From Lagopus muta (taxonomy: Eukaryota; Chordata; Aves; Galliformes; Phasianidae): 64,000 nt of DNA. The translations under genes and the position numbers were made by a program. Below, one piece after another: positions 38,314 through 51,532 of this stretch. Numbering within the stretch: the first letter of the stretch is position 1; every line of letters begins with the position of its first letter. Below the pieces are notes generated by a model that did no database searches, was not told where the DNA came from, and saw nothing but the letters and a program-made list of their open reading frames with translations. Location of the stretch: the NCBI RefSeq assembly GCF_023343835.1, contig NC_064444.1:13338219-13402218 (forward strand), written 5' to 3'.

Positions 38314-41300
38314 TATGAACCATCTGCAAAACTGCAGAAAGGAAGATAAGGTCAACACTGCAACTGCTTTGTTGTGATGTTTGTACTGGATTAAGGACTA
38401 ATGTTCCATGGATTCAAGCAACTGTGAATTTGCCAAATTAGAGATGATGATCCATGCATGGGGCAGTCTGTAAGGGACAAAGAAAAGAGTGGAGATAGCA
38501 GCTCATGAAAAATAAGCCTTGATGGAGGTAATAATGGTAATAATTTGAAGATAAAATCTGCAAGAGAGGCACATTTCTGTATTTTGCAAAGGCTTTCTTG
38601 TTTTTAACAGAGTAAGCACAGCTATTTCTATAATGTAGGTATGTATTAAGTACTCTAAACAGTATTCAGAGATTATCTGGCCTACATTTTCACTGTTATG
38701 GAATCTACACAGATTTTCTCTGGTCTTAAATGTAGTTTGGGATTATCCAGCCAATTTCTCTGCTCGGTAGCACAGGTGCCAATACATGGGGTTTTGCATT
38801 TGCGGGTTGATGTTTGAGAGGCTTCTGTGTTCTTTCTTTCCATCTTTCTTTATTTTTTGTACTCAGAATTTCATTACCGTTCGCTCATATCCCGAAGGTG
38901 AGCTGGACTGGAGAAAACTTCAACTTCAATGAAACAAATAAGAGGTCACTAACTTTGTTTGAAAGATGAGAAAATCTCAATTCTATAGTGCATATAAGTG
39001 GACAAAATGGAAACCCTGCTGGGCAGCATATGCATTTTTATTGCTTATTGTCAACCTCCTTTATTCTATACACAAGTGGGTAGAAGAAGAGGACAGGATT
39101 AAAAGATTAGTTGTCACTTCCTTTCTGTTCCACTGTTTTACTGCTGTTTTACTAAATCAAGCTACTGACCAAATGTCTAGTTTCTCTTTCCTGTGAAGAG
39201 TGTTTCTTCATGCTTAGAATTGATTTTCACACTTTAATCAAAGACTATTCAAGTCCTTCAATAGAAAATTCAGGTATGTTTCATGGACTTATATATAAAG
39301 TAAAAAATTCCATTCTTGTCATGCAACGCGGCTAACTTCATCTTAACATGTCTCAACATTAGAAACTCCTTTTTCCCCGCTGAGATTTTGAGAGAATACT
39401 GTCAAAAGTGATTGCTCCCTTTTTTGTGTACCTGTATGTCAGAGTTCTTGGAGCTATTACCTTTCTGTCAGCATTGTTCTGTTGTGTCATGTTTGGAAAT
39501 GGCATAATTGATTTAAAATAAGCCTATCCTGTAGCAGGATAAAGCAAAGCAAAACTACAGAAAAGCATAAAATAATTCAAGTTAAGCTGTGGTGATTGTT
39601 TATACTGGCACTGGAAGCACCCGGTGTCATGGCTACTGCATTACGTCCTGAACATATTGTCTGAAATGTATCTGGCAGTGTGTGTAATAATGCCTTCAAT
39701 TATAGTGGGATAGATAACAGTAATCCCTGAAGTATTCATTTATCTTCCTGAACACTGAATACAGTGTCTCTGTATTACCAGTAGGTTTTTGCCATAGTAA
39801 CACTGATAAAGCATGATGTAATAGAAGACCTGATACATCCCTGTGCATGAATGTGAGGGGATTGTGGATGCAGACAGATCAGACACAGAAATCTAGCTTT
39901 TGAGATTATGAGGTTGGTAAAAAATGTCCCATTTTAATTTTAATATTTCAGAAGTTTACTAACTTGCATCATCTATTGTAAGGCTTTGATCTTGTAAGTA
40001 CTGGCACTGTGCACAGCAGGAGCATTTGATTTAGGGTAAGTGCATACGGTGGCTGCCACAAAACTCGAGTGAAATTAAACAAGCAGCTGAGGGCTCTGTA
40101 TTATTAGAAATCTTGAGCTTGTATACTTCTTGTTCTCTGCAATGTTAGGCAGGAAATGAATATGTAGTGAAAGCGGAAAAAGTACTACATAACGCTGTAA
40201 GTTCACCCTTCAGCTGGCAGTGGAGGGCCTGCTTACACTCTGTTTGTGGTGTACCCATCCCATGGGTCCTTCCTAAGTGCTGCTGTATATTTCTTACCTG
40301 CTTTTCCCATCGCCTCTTGACTGTACATCCCACTATCTACTCCTGCATTTATAAGATGATCTCTACCTAGTAATTTCTGATTTCTTCCTCCTTCCCTTCC
40401 TGAACAATTATTTGTCATTCTTGGCTGTACCACTTGTGACCCAGCATTCTCAAAGGCAAAGCTACCAATTCAAAGACACAAGCATGTACTGTGCATGAGA
40501 AAAGCTGCTATTATTTGCAGTCACTTCATTTGCTGAATCTAGAATTCCAAATCTTTACAAAGCTCCCCTGCAAACAGTATTCACAGACGTTTATACTTAG
40601 CTTATACTGTCGTTTTAAATAGTTTATCTGCATTCCGTGGACAGACTACTTTTTTGTAAATTCAGGAAGAACTTTGTCATCCTAAAGAAAATTACTCAAA
40701 GGACTACAGCGTGATAGTAATTTATCAGCACTGCTACTCTATGAGGTTGTGGATTGTCTTATATCTTCCTACCACAGAAGTGTCTGCTTCGCTTTCTCAT
40801 TATTTTATCCTTTTGCTTATAGGCCTGGTAGGAAATTAGGATATTTTACTTATAGCTAGTGAGGATTGTTATTTTTATTCACAAAAGGCAAGGAGTGGGA
40901 TGTTATTAAACTTCTTCTCTTGAGTGAAAAAGATTATGATCACTTCATTTTTCTTCGTTCTCTATTTACTTTGCAGAATTAGTAGTTAAGGGAAGATTGT
41001 GTTTTGGGGCTTGAATTAGCATGACCATTAAAGAGATTCAGATCAATGGCTGCTGATATAGATATGATATGTTTAGTACTCTTTTATTCTCATGGAAATT
41101 AGATATTTTTCTATACTCACAAATAAGATAAACATAATTCTGTATTGAAATATAAATAGCTGTTCATTATAATAATGTTTTAAGAATTTTGTCTTTTTGC
41201 AGTGGCATATGGCTGGAGGTTTAGGATTCAAAACTCCAGCTAGTGAATAGCTTGTACTAAATGAGCTTTTTTGGCAATTATTTGCAGTACTGTGAGTAAT

Positions 41301-41898
41301 CTTGTAGTGTGAATAGAAATACTACTATCATTGTTACCAGTAGCTAATGCTTTTCACATTATTAACATATATATAACAAATTGCCTCAATATCTTTGGTT
41401 GGCACTCCATTAAATAATTTTTTTTCTAGTTTTAATTCTGTGCTTTCCCAGTACCCTGAGAACAGTGCTGAAAGAACAGGGGGTTTTTTGGTTGATCAGG
41501 TTGGGTGATTATATGTTGTCTAGTCCTGAAGGTGCAGATTGTCAGATTCTCCAGCAGTTTGCATGTTGTCAGGGATAGGGGAGAAGGTTGTTTTTTCTTC
41601 TGCTATTGCACCTTATTCTTGTTGAGCCAACTAACCCTCTTGCCATTTGAAGTCTTTTAATGGATGTTTGTACAGGAGGTGAGAGCTATTTCATTATACT
41701 GTAAGTGGCGCAGAACGAAGGCAGAATGTTTGTATGGGTGTTGTTGTTATGTTTGAAGGGTATGTGGTAGTGCTCTATGACAAGTCTGAGTGTTTCTCAA
41801 CAAACGGAGTTCCTTTTTTCCTCAGAAGAATCATATGCTACACATGTTTCCACATGCGAATGATACTAAGGGGAAAAACATGGCTTTTGAGTGTAATA

Positions 41899-42435
41899 CA
41901 AGGGCTGCTCTGAAAGCAATGCCTTCTACTTATGTTGGTCCATGACATCAGATGTGGATGTTGGTAGTATGGCAGTAGAGACTGAACCTTCCCACCAATA
42001 TCCCATTACATTTTGTTCCTTTGTGACAGATGGCAGCAGAGGGGCAATCTGACAAATGGAAGTCTGACATGGAAATGTGTCACTAAATTCTTCCCTGCAG
42101 GAAGAAATGGTACCCATTGACATTAATCGATGCTTGCTGAATGTTTATGGACACCAAACAGTGGATGTGAGCACAGTGAGGTGGTGGTGGTGTGTTTCAG
42201 CAGTGCTGACAGTGACAGTCTGTTGCCTCCCCTGGTGAGGATTGTTATGAGTGCAGCATGCAGGTTCTTGGTCACTGCTGGCAAAACTGTGTAGCTAATG
42301 GTGGTGGTGACTATGTTGGAAAGTAGTGTTTTGTAACTGAAAATATGCTTAATTAAATAATGTTATTGTGTTATTTGTATCTGTTATAGTTTCCAGGGAA
42401 ATAAATAGGAGGCATTATTTTTGGAGCAAACTAAC
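41899..42435 (+). mobile_element. Mariner/Galluhop-like DNA transposon remnant
   Basis: The left end (AAGGGCTGCTCTGAAAGCAATGCCTTC) and the reverse complement of the right end (TTGCTCCAAAAATAATGCCTCC) are related terminal inverted repeats of the type seen in the chicken mariner Galluhop/Mariner1_GG. A TA dinucleotide precedes the left end. Inside, a plus-strand frame near 42113-42190 reads INRCLLNVYGHQTVDVSTVRWW, which resembles the N-terminal DNA-binding part of that transposase; a frameshift follows at once. At about 0.54 kb it is an internally deleted, non-autonomous copy (full mariners are about 1.3 kb). Right boundary is approximate because the last bases have diverged. Confidence 0.8.
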
Positions 42436-44626
42436 ATCTAATTACGAAATGCTTTCATTTGACTGAAATTCAACTTGGGATTTTACAGAGTTTAAAAGCA
42501 CTCAAGCACCACGCTAACAACAATTTCAATTAATTTGTGCCAATGGAAACTTCAATTTTCTCTATTTTCTCACTGTTCCTTACTTAGCTTGTGCCCGTTT
42601 TTCTATTAAAAGATCTGTTTGGAAAGGAGACCCACAGGTATTTGTCATGGTGCATAGATTTCTGAATCTGTTGGTTTTAGTTTTTCCTCACATACATACA
42701 TACTGTGCAGAATGGATTCCAATAATACTTTCTAAAAGCTTTTAGTCTAGCAGGGACAGTGGAGCACATTGTTCTGAGGAACCATTGTGTTACTTTAGTT
42801 ACCCTTATTGATTTGTAATACTGCATGATTTATAAAAGATAAAAATATAATTTCATGCAAATGGGACACTAATGCATAACTATGCCCGCTGTAAAGCTGA
42901 AGCAGTTTATGCTTTTCTGCCAAGTTTATTCAGTCTTAGTCACAAAATAGAATAAACAGTTCTAGCAGCGGCCATAAACTGTGTGATGTGTAATTGTTGT
43001 GCGCTGCGGAGCTTTAAGTTCTGAGCCTTAAATAGTAAAGCAGATCTCAGTTCCAAAAGGTATGGCCATATTTTTAGTATGGACTGGAATATAGCAATTG
43101 CCTGAGGAAGAAGAATTAGCTAAAAAATAGTTGAGGGAGGCACAAGCCATTTTAATTTTAGTAGAAGGTGAGAATTCTGCACAAATGCTCAGAAAATATT
43201 CTAAACCACAGGAAATCTGTGTTAAAAATTGTTGTTAGGTGGAGAACTGGAAATGATTGCTAGGGCTTCAGACACCTGCCAGGCAGAACACATGGGATAA
43301 GAACACTTCTGGCACACAGAAGAGCGTACGTTTTTGCCACTAAACTTCGACTCCAACAAAGGATGTGAATTTAAAAATTCTCTTGGGCCTGTTTTAATTA
43401 AGTTGCTTGTTGGTTTATTTTCTGAGATTGTCAGCTGTGTACAACTGTTGTGATCAATGCACTTGTCACCACTGAAACCTGATGACTAATGGCAGGGGCT
43501 CCTTTGTGCATTTAGTAGAACTTCTAATTCATATAAACTTTACCCTGTTTAAACTGTTTTACTTGCATGTATCAGCAAGCAAATATCTAAAAAAAATAAT
43601 AATAAATAAAATAAAATTGCTGTCTGTTGGGAGAGAATGTTGTATCTACTCAGATAAATGGGGCAGGTAAGCAGCAGGGTACCGAGGGGCAGGAGCTGCA
43701 ACTGATGACCAGCAGAATAAGTGTGGTCCTGGAGCGGAAGGAAGGCAGGGCATTAGATGGGTGCTGCTCAGTTAATCAAATGCTATTCTTAAAATTATGC
43801 TAGTTCTTCAAAGACGTAATGAGGTTTTAGATTCTGTGCTGACTAATTACATTTTAAATAAATTCTCAGTTTTTTAATTTTTCTAAGACTTGTAAAGGAT
43901 GGACAAAAAAATATTTTACAAGGGACAAATAACTGCCTGCTGCAGGCAGCAGAGAAAACAAACAAACAAAAACCAGGACTTAAATATAAGAGTGAGTAGC
44001 TGCATTTATACATGACTGTGATTCAAGGAATAGAGTTGCAGAACAACTTCAAAGATTCCCACTAGTCAACAGGACATTTGGAACAGACTGAGATGAGAGA
44101 AAAGCATTCCTTCTGCATTGCAGAACTCTAGCTTTCTCTTTCAAACTGCTAATTAGGAAAAATAGGTAGCACCTACAGATGAAAGCAGCATACACTGCAA
44201 CCTTGGAAATAAAGACATCATTATGGATTTATAGGTTCTTAAACATCTAGATGTAGTTCCCCCGTGATCTTTCTTCTGCCCCAAGAATTGGAATTTACAT
44301 GTGTAGAAGACCAACTTCTCAGAATTACGGTGTGCAGCAGGTCTTTTGCGCGGACTTGAATTGCTTTCTGTTTGAAAGACTGATTTCTCCAACTATTCTT
44401 GTGGGGCATCTTTTCTTAATACTCATCTATGTAAGTTTATTTTACAATCAATTCAGAATGTCATAATTTCTTAATTACAGGCATTCTTTGAGGATAGTTG
44501 TTAATGTTTACGGGAGCATCAACTCTTGCTAAATTTTAACAAAAAGAGAAAGACGTCTTTATATACCAAGACTTACCCAGTCCTAAAAGAAAACTTGACC
44601 AAAACCTGAACTTCTGTAAAAGTTAC
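42436..44626. other. Non-coding stretch downstream of the minus-strand gene model
   Basis: No gene assigned. A minus-strand frame around 44390-44220 looks coding-like in places but has no matching splice phases. Short A-rich microsatellites near 43588-43616. Confidence 0.4.
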
Positions 44627-44649
44627 TTTATTTAGTTTTCCATTTTATT
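44627..44649 (-). terminator. Candidate polyadenylation signals
   Basis: Two AATAAA hexamers on the minus strand (44649-44644 and 44632-44627) follow the stop codon of the terminal exon by about 8 and 25 nt. They would end the transcript of the minus-strand gene model with a very short 3' UTR. AATAAA is frequent in AT-rich DNA, so this is weak support on its own. Confidence 0.3.
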
Positions 44650-44657
44650 TGTTGCAG

Positions 44658-44874
44658 TTATGGTACAATCCTGCTGACATGTGATTGATTCTCTGTACGT
44701 GTAGCTGTGAAAAGCTGCTTCAGTGTGGCTTCAGTGTGTTGGGATGGGTTTTCTTGCTTGATTTGCTTTTTAAAAAGGCTTGATCTCCTATAAAGTGAGG
44801 TATCTGGTAGAGAAACTGAACTAAATTTTTCCCTTCTGTCCAGTAACATTGACAAAATTCTTATGGTCTTAAGG
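44658..44874 (-). CDS. Gene model, terminal coding exon
   Basis: Entered through a good acceptor: a pyrimidine-rich tract ending CCTCGGCAG, with the first exon base at 44874 (phase 2, one base completes the codon). The frame encodes about 71 residues, including LKTIRILSMLLDRREKFSS and RRSSLFKKQIKQENPSQ, and ends in TAA followed closely by AATAAA. Its entry phase fits the exit phase of the segment at 53890-54007. If that upstream exon is wrong, this one could still belong to the gene through another exon of the same phase. No domain recognised. Confidence 0.4.
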
Positions 44875-47800
44875 CTGCCGAGGAATGTGGGAACAAACAC
44901 ATTAAAGGATATACTGCTTTGCACTCATCTATAGCTCGGTTTTTCGAAGAGTCATAAACTGAGGATGTTACAGAAGTTTGTTTGCATAGCCCAAATTGAG
45001 TCTTTGAATCATTGTGTGACTCTCCTTCCTCTGAAGTTGCTCTTCTGTCCAGTGCTCAAGGGTTTTGTGATAAGACTGCAAGAAATGTGAGATTCTGTCT
45101 TAACCCTGAGACTTAGCATATTTGTAATACAGAGCCTTTGTTTTCCCAGAAGCAGTAACAGTCTGGGAAAGATAGCAAACTGTGAGAAGAGAGATCACAA
45201 TAAAAAAAGCAGGTTGGCCACCTTTTCTGGGGCCCCATTTATATTCCATGAGGGCTGACAGCAATAACTTTGTTGGATTAGTATACTTTTTAATTGCTCG
45301 GCTTGTACTGTGCTTGGTTGCCTTTTGCAGGATCCCTCCCCCATCTACTCAGCATATTGTGCATCAGTTAGCTGCTTGTATTTGTATCATGATATTATAG
45401 GAGTGTTTACATTTTACAGGTTGTTTTTGTGTCTGTGTGATAAGTGAATGTCAAAATGTGGCATATTCTAAATTGTAATTTATTGCTATGCATGAAATCT
45501 CAGGACAAAGAAAGCTACTTAGAAATTGCAGTTATAAAATCTATCAGTTCCATCAAAACTACCATCCAAAGCAGATTTTTATGGAGATTGGCGCTTTTAA
45601 TTCTCTCCTTAGTAAAGTCTCAGGTGAACTACCAGTGTAAGAAACTGGATGCTTAGAAGGTGTTTTGCTCCAGACATTGTGTTTCACAGGCAGATGAATG
45701 GAACTCTACATCAAAGAGCTTCATTTTTTTTTATGGTTCACTGTTCAGGTGGAATATGAGAGCAACCAAAGCAAATGCTGTCAGCCTTGCATTCATCTCA
45801 GGAACCTTTCCTCCTTTCCCTTGAGAGAAAGTGAGCTAAGAGAAAGAAAGCTATAGAGTTGCATCTAAAATTCCCTAATTATATCAAGTGATATTTCTGG
45901 GGGGAATTAAAAAGTGTAAGGCTAAAGCAAGGCTGATTTTTCTGTGGTCTTTATGTTGCTCATGTATTGGCTGTGCCCATTTTTGAGGTGTTTGCAAGTC
46001 AATATGAACACATCACTTTGTAGTGAAAAATTACTCAGATCTTAAGTTACAATAACATTTATAATAGCAGGCATATGCTCGTCATTGTCACTGTTGTTAT
46101 TATTTCAGTCAGACAGCAATTAGATACCAGCCATGTGATCCTACTTCTAGATCCTTCCTACTTTTAGATTTTTACCAATAGGATTTTGCATTAACTTAGT
46201 TTTGCAGATCTAGCACGCACAGTAGTAATAAAAGAACTTTCTAATATATCCATGGTTGTTAATACTGAGACAGTTCCCTCAAAAAATTGTCCAAACTTGG
46301 ATTTCACACTGGCAAGCATATAATGAGGTTAGGACTGCACAGTTGTAGAAAGTGCAGCTGCTAATTGGAGAGATTTCTTAGGTGATTGGCATATGGAAGT
46401 TGCATATACTTTTGAGATGCTTCAGAAAAAGAAAATGTGTTTAGATGGTATACTCCAGTAGTTGTTTCTTTCTTTTAAATTATATTTTCCTGGAGATGCA
46501 TCACTAAATATTCTGCCATGTGTTTTTGATCTAAAATTCTTACCAACATGGTTGTAAACTTAGAATGCTAATAAACTAATTTTCTAAAGCTGTCTGCTTA
46601 TAGAACGTTGTGATTCTTATGAGAAGATGTCTTGCAGCATGATCTTATAGCTGCTGTTTCTGTGATGTTCCTTTGAGGCAGTACTACTTGATCTGCCATA
46701 AAAATTATGATAGCAAAACTGCAGTTTATGAGGAAATGTGGCTGAAAATTACCACTTAACTTGATATATCATCTAATGAGGTATTAAGCTTACTGGGTAG
46801 GAGTTAGCCTGTCTGTACAGGGCCAGATATCTGGCAGGATATTCACTGTAATGGCAGCCCAGCATGTAGGTGTGCCTTTCACAAGGAAGCGGAATTTGGA
46901 CAAGAATGCTACGAAGCCCCTTTCCTGTTCTCATTTGCCTGGACTTTCTTGGATTGTTTTCAGTCCATGTGTCTTTATGGTCTGAAAAACAGTTATCTTT
47001 TAATGGAGTGGTGAGATTTTAATACGGGTGTATGGGAGGAGAAAGCTTTGCTCCTACTCGTGCAAATGGATCCCTTCAACAAGAGCTGAAGACTTTTTCA
47101 TGCTGACAGGTGACCAGTGTGAAAAGCCTGATGCGTAGGAAGGCAGTGAGACAAAAGTATGTACTTGCTTGATAAGAATAGGCACATTTATATGTAATAG
47201 ATTAATGATACAACAGTAGTAAAGAAATCATTAAATGCAAAACCTCTGCTTTTTAAAACATGCTATTAGCACCATTAAATCTAAACTGACCTTGTTCATT
47301 TGTTTGTTATTTTTAGAAACAAAATAACAAAACAGAAGATAATATTTAAAAAGGACCTATGAAGCCATCATTACCAGTAACTGGAAAATTATCTTGTGGC
47401 TACTGTGCTACCAGCTACCATGAGGCCAGTGAGTAGAAGGTAACAAACTAAGAGTTTCTTAATTGGCAGCTCTGATGTAGGTTCACTGGGCTTTACAACA
47501 TTTACATAATTCCAAACATTTGAGACATGAGTTATTTAATTTGATTATTCAATCTAATTTCTGTAGTGTAGACAAGTATGTTTATTTTAATGTTGTGGCA
47601 AGAAAAAGGAGGATGCACTACAGCCATGCAATAAGAGTAAGGCAGATCAAGCTATAGCTTATGAGGTAAGAGTAGAGCTTAAAATATTCTGGGTTCTTAA
47701 TGCTGGAGAAAGAATCAGTCATTAAAAGATTTAAAAATAAGTTTTCTCTGGATTTTGGTATCTATTGAGTTACATGTCATCTAAGGGAGAGAATCAGAAT

Positions 47801-50618
47801 TTCACTCATAGGTGCTCCTGTTCAGAGTGTAACCAAAATCGGACATCCGTTTTTCGTGGCTTTTTTTCCCCTCCAACGTGACCTTGTGTCATGAATCCTG
47901 AACTCTGTTGTTTTATGTGAAATTCTTGAATGGTTCTGCTTGGAAAGATATGGCAGTTTTGAATTAATTTTTTTGGTTAATTTTAAGTTGGTTCAATATA
48001 AACCTCTGCAGTTGAATGGATTTTCTTTTCTGTGGCGTTCTCCCAAGAAAGCTTGAAGAGAAGGGTGTAACTGGAACGGCATTAATCATGTTTTCTTGGG
48101 TGTCAGAGGACTGAAGGTTTAAACCACAGTTCAAGTTTTATAAGCCAAATTTTTTTCATGATAATTACATCCCTGTTTTTTGTTTCTTATGAAATTGGGA
48201 CTTTACTGTGGCAAAGTGGTACATCTTTATGCAGGGAGAGTGAGAAATTGTTGACGGAGATTGTATCTGGTTTATAGTGTGGCTCAGAATTCACTGATGT
48301 ACTGATCTGGAATGCTCCTTGCTCAATCAGTAAGATCCATTAGTCGAAGCCATTTTGTATGGGGTTTACACTGATAATTTCTTGTGTTTTCTGTATGTAT
48401 ATGAGTATATATATATTTTATATAAAATATAAGAACTCTCTCTCATGGATACCTCAAAGAATTCATTTTCAATGAGTTGTTGCCAGCCTAGGGTCTGGCC
48501 TTTATCCTCATTCTGTAACATTAGCCTGAAGGTTTAATTCAAGTTGTATTTAGTGGAATACTTTTGTAGTCCTTCATTTACATGTATGCCAACAAGCTTA
48601 AATGCACTGCAACCTTGGAAGACTTTCAAAGGAAGTAATAATTCCTCTGAAATAGGTCTTTTGAAAGCTTTATCTTGTTCTTTCTCTTTTTGTTAATCTT
48701 GGAGCCCCTTAGCATGTCAAAGCAATTTTTCTAATGTCACATCTTCTAGACATTAGCATGAAAGAGCTTTAAAAGATGATTTGAGAAAGAATAAATGTTG
48801 AATGAGCATTTATTATAGAGCCGTTTATGCTACATTTGCATTTTGACTGTATTTTTGACGTGAAATGTTTGAAAAGCAGGCTAATTTGAAAGTCAATAGT
48901 CTCTAAACAATGTATACTACAAGTCTGTTTACAGTGAACTGTTTCCTTTGTGCCTTAATTTACAAAAATAAGATTTCATTAGGCTTAAGCTGATTTGTTT
49001 ATAGGGATGAGATTAAACTAGTCTCATTAGTCTTAACATTGAAATGGTATTCCCTTTAGAAATTCGGTACTGATCAAATGTTCCTCCTTAAATTACACTC
49101 AAGAGAATGGGGACAAACTTGATACTGGTGTTTTTTTGACTTCTGATTCCTTCCTATTCAACTATTAGGGTAAATAACTTCCAAAGAATACCTAAGTCTG
49201 GAAAGAGAAGAATAATATTTATAGTACTACAAAGAAATTTAAACTTCTTTTAACAAACAACTTTTGAGAACATGAAGTAAAATTATCTGTTTATACAGTA
49301 GTTTACAGACTGCAGTTGTGCAGAATTGGAATTACTTTGCTTATTACTGTGCACGGAGATTGGCCAGATGGCACTTGGAAGGCTTATAGTTGTATGTTAC
49401 TGGGGGAACACGTCATATAGCATGAGCATCAGAAGAATTGTGGATTTCAGGCATGATGATCATCAATACATATTATTTAATAAATTCATGGGCTTTATTA
49501 TATTGATGGGATTATTATTATTATTTCCTGGCTGGCATTTGTGTTGCCCCTTGTGGAAATGTTCCTGTTGCCGAGTCCTGAGAAGAGGACAGACTTGGAA
49601 TTTGTATTGGTGCAGTGACAAAAGAAGATATAGCACAGAGGGAGCGAGCATTTAACCATTGCATGAATCCTCTAAGAAATAACTGTGTTAGTGAAATCCA
49701 CCTTCTTCCTCATCTTGACTATAGCTTCAGCTGTTGTTACCACCCAGGGAGGAACTGCTGTTTTCCTAGCTTAGAAACCTTAAAATACTGCTAATAACAC
49801 ATTATTCCAATGTCAAGAAAGCCATAATCATTGTAAGTATGGCTAATGTACAATTACACAGAAGCTGCCCTCCTCCTTAAACAATCCTTTCTGAGTTCTC
49901 ATAACATACAGAGGGCAAATCTTGTGGCACCACATTGAAGGGATCAAAGGACCCTGGTAGTTGCAAGGATTCTAAAATACCAGTAATGTCAGAAAAAGAG
50001 GAATCCACAAAGATGAGCAACTTCTCCATGGGTGATCTTGGAAGGTATGTTCTTCATTCTGCTCAATATCTGGGTTACTTTTTTTTATATATTAAAAAAA
50101 GCCTGTTAAAATATATATTCTAAAAACAGCAACTCACTGAAAAAAGCTCAGGTTACAGCTAAAATACAGCCTAGTATAGGGGGTGTGTGTCTTTAGGCAT
50201 AGAAAGGATGCCTGGACTATTTGATGAGGTATGTGTGAGTACATATCTGCATGTGTATGCATTGTGTCTGTAGATACACGATTGTCAGCATTGCCAGGGG
50301 ACTTATGATAACAATTATGTAAATACTTGAGAGGACAAACTAATTGAGACGGGATTGCAGGGAATGGTTTAAATCTGAAACCTAGCACAATTTATACTGA
50401 CTTCATAAGGCTCTTCAGATGGTATTTACTGTAAGGAAGTACAGAACGAATGGGCGAAAGATTGACACTATTACTGTCATTCTCAGACACATACGTAGAG
50501 GGAAAGCAAAAGAAACTATTTGTGAACTTTCTGGATAAGATAAGAGTGTTCTCATGAAAGTGGGATTTTTAAAAGGGAATTGTTGAAAATGGCCTCAGAA
50601 TAAAGCTTCTGAATAGTC

Positions 50619-50638
50619 TTTTTTTTTTTTTTTTTTTT
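50619..50638. repeat. Poly-T run (about T20)
   Basis: An uninterrupted T run, interrupted only by the final C. Confidence 0.9.
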
Positions 50639-51380
50639 CTTAGTATGAATAAGAGCTTTAAAAGCAGTAGCCTTTAACCTTTTCGGGTCTCTCTATTCAT
50701 TTTGTGAACAGATTTACATGAGAGATGTTCTTTTTTTGTTTGAGTTGTTTGATATAGGTGATGATCATCTAAGTGTAAGGGCCTATCTTTCTTGGGATCT
50801 TGGACCCCAGCACTGAGCTGAAAGCTTGCTCTCAGCAGTGGATAGCAGATGAAAATATCTGTCTTTCTTCAAATGTTATTTCTCTGGAAGTTGTAGTGTT
50901 TCGGGTCTCATGCTTTACTGCTTGGGTGCCTCCAAGCCCTAAACCTTCAGATAAAACTGTAAGAGGTTGTGTAGTACCCTGAGCAATCTTAAGAGGACAT
51001 CTATTTTCTTATGTGATGGTGCTGTCTGGGGATTGAAATTCATCACTCCTAGTATCTACAGGAGCCTGGGTCCCTTCCCTCTTTCTGTATGAAGTGGGGT
51101 TTTGCCTGTGCATTTAGACATGAGCAGAAGTTGAGCGTGCTGTTCTTTAAATGGCAGCCTTCTAAGGAAAGACAAATTGTGCACAGTCCAATTGAGCAAA
51201 TTCTTGCCCTGAGCATGCCTCTTGGAAACTCACTCAGTAATGAACTGTAGCACTTGAAGGAGGAGAACATTTGTAGTTGGAATTAAACATACAGTGCTGA
51301 TCACTTCCATATATCAGAAGCTTTGTATCATCTTTGCGAACACTGGCACTAGGCAAAATGCTGGTCTTCCTCAAGTCAAC

Positions 51381-51532
51381 TAAAAAAAATCCACCTATAT
51401 CTAAAAAAAATAAATCTAAAAAAATAAATATATAATTATATAAATATAATATATAAAAAAATCTAAAAAAAAATAAATCTAAAAAAATATCCACCTATAT
51501 ATAATCCTATATAAAAAAAATCCACCCTATTT
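51381..51532. repeat. A/T-rich repeat array with TCCACCTATAT motif
   Basis: Units close to TCTAAAAAAAATAAA recur four or five times, framed by three copies of an AAATCCACC(C)TAT motif near 51389, 51489 and 51520. Composition is almost pure A/T. Looks like a locally expanded low-complexity array. Confidence 0.75.

Larger units (their letters stand above)
25930..41890. other. 16 kb with no supported gene or transposon
   Basis: This large stretch holds only simple-sequence features (C12 run at 35695, 11-bp tandem repeat at 38285) and coding-like but unsupported frames at 26.4-27.0 kb and 37.9-38.1 kb. AT-rich, no CR1 recognised. Some parts (for example 32.1-32.7 kb) are rich in ATTA cores and might include conserved elements, but this cannot be judged without alignment. 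Confidence 0.35.
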
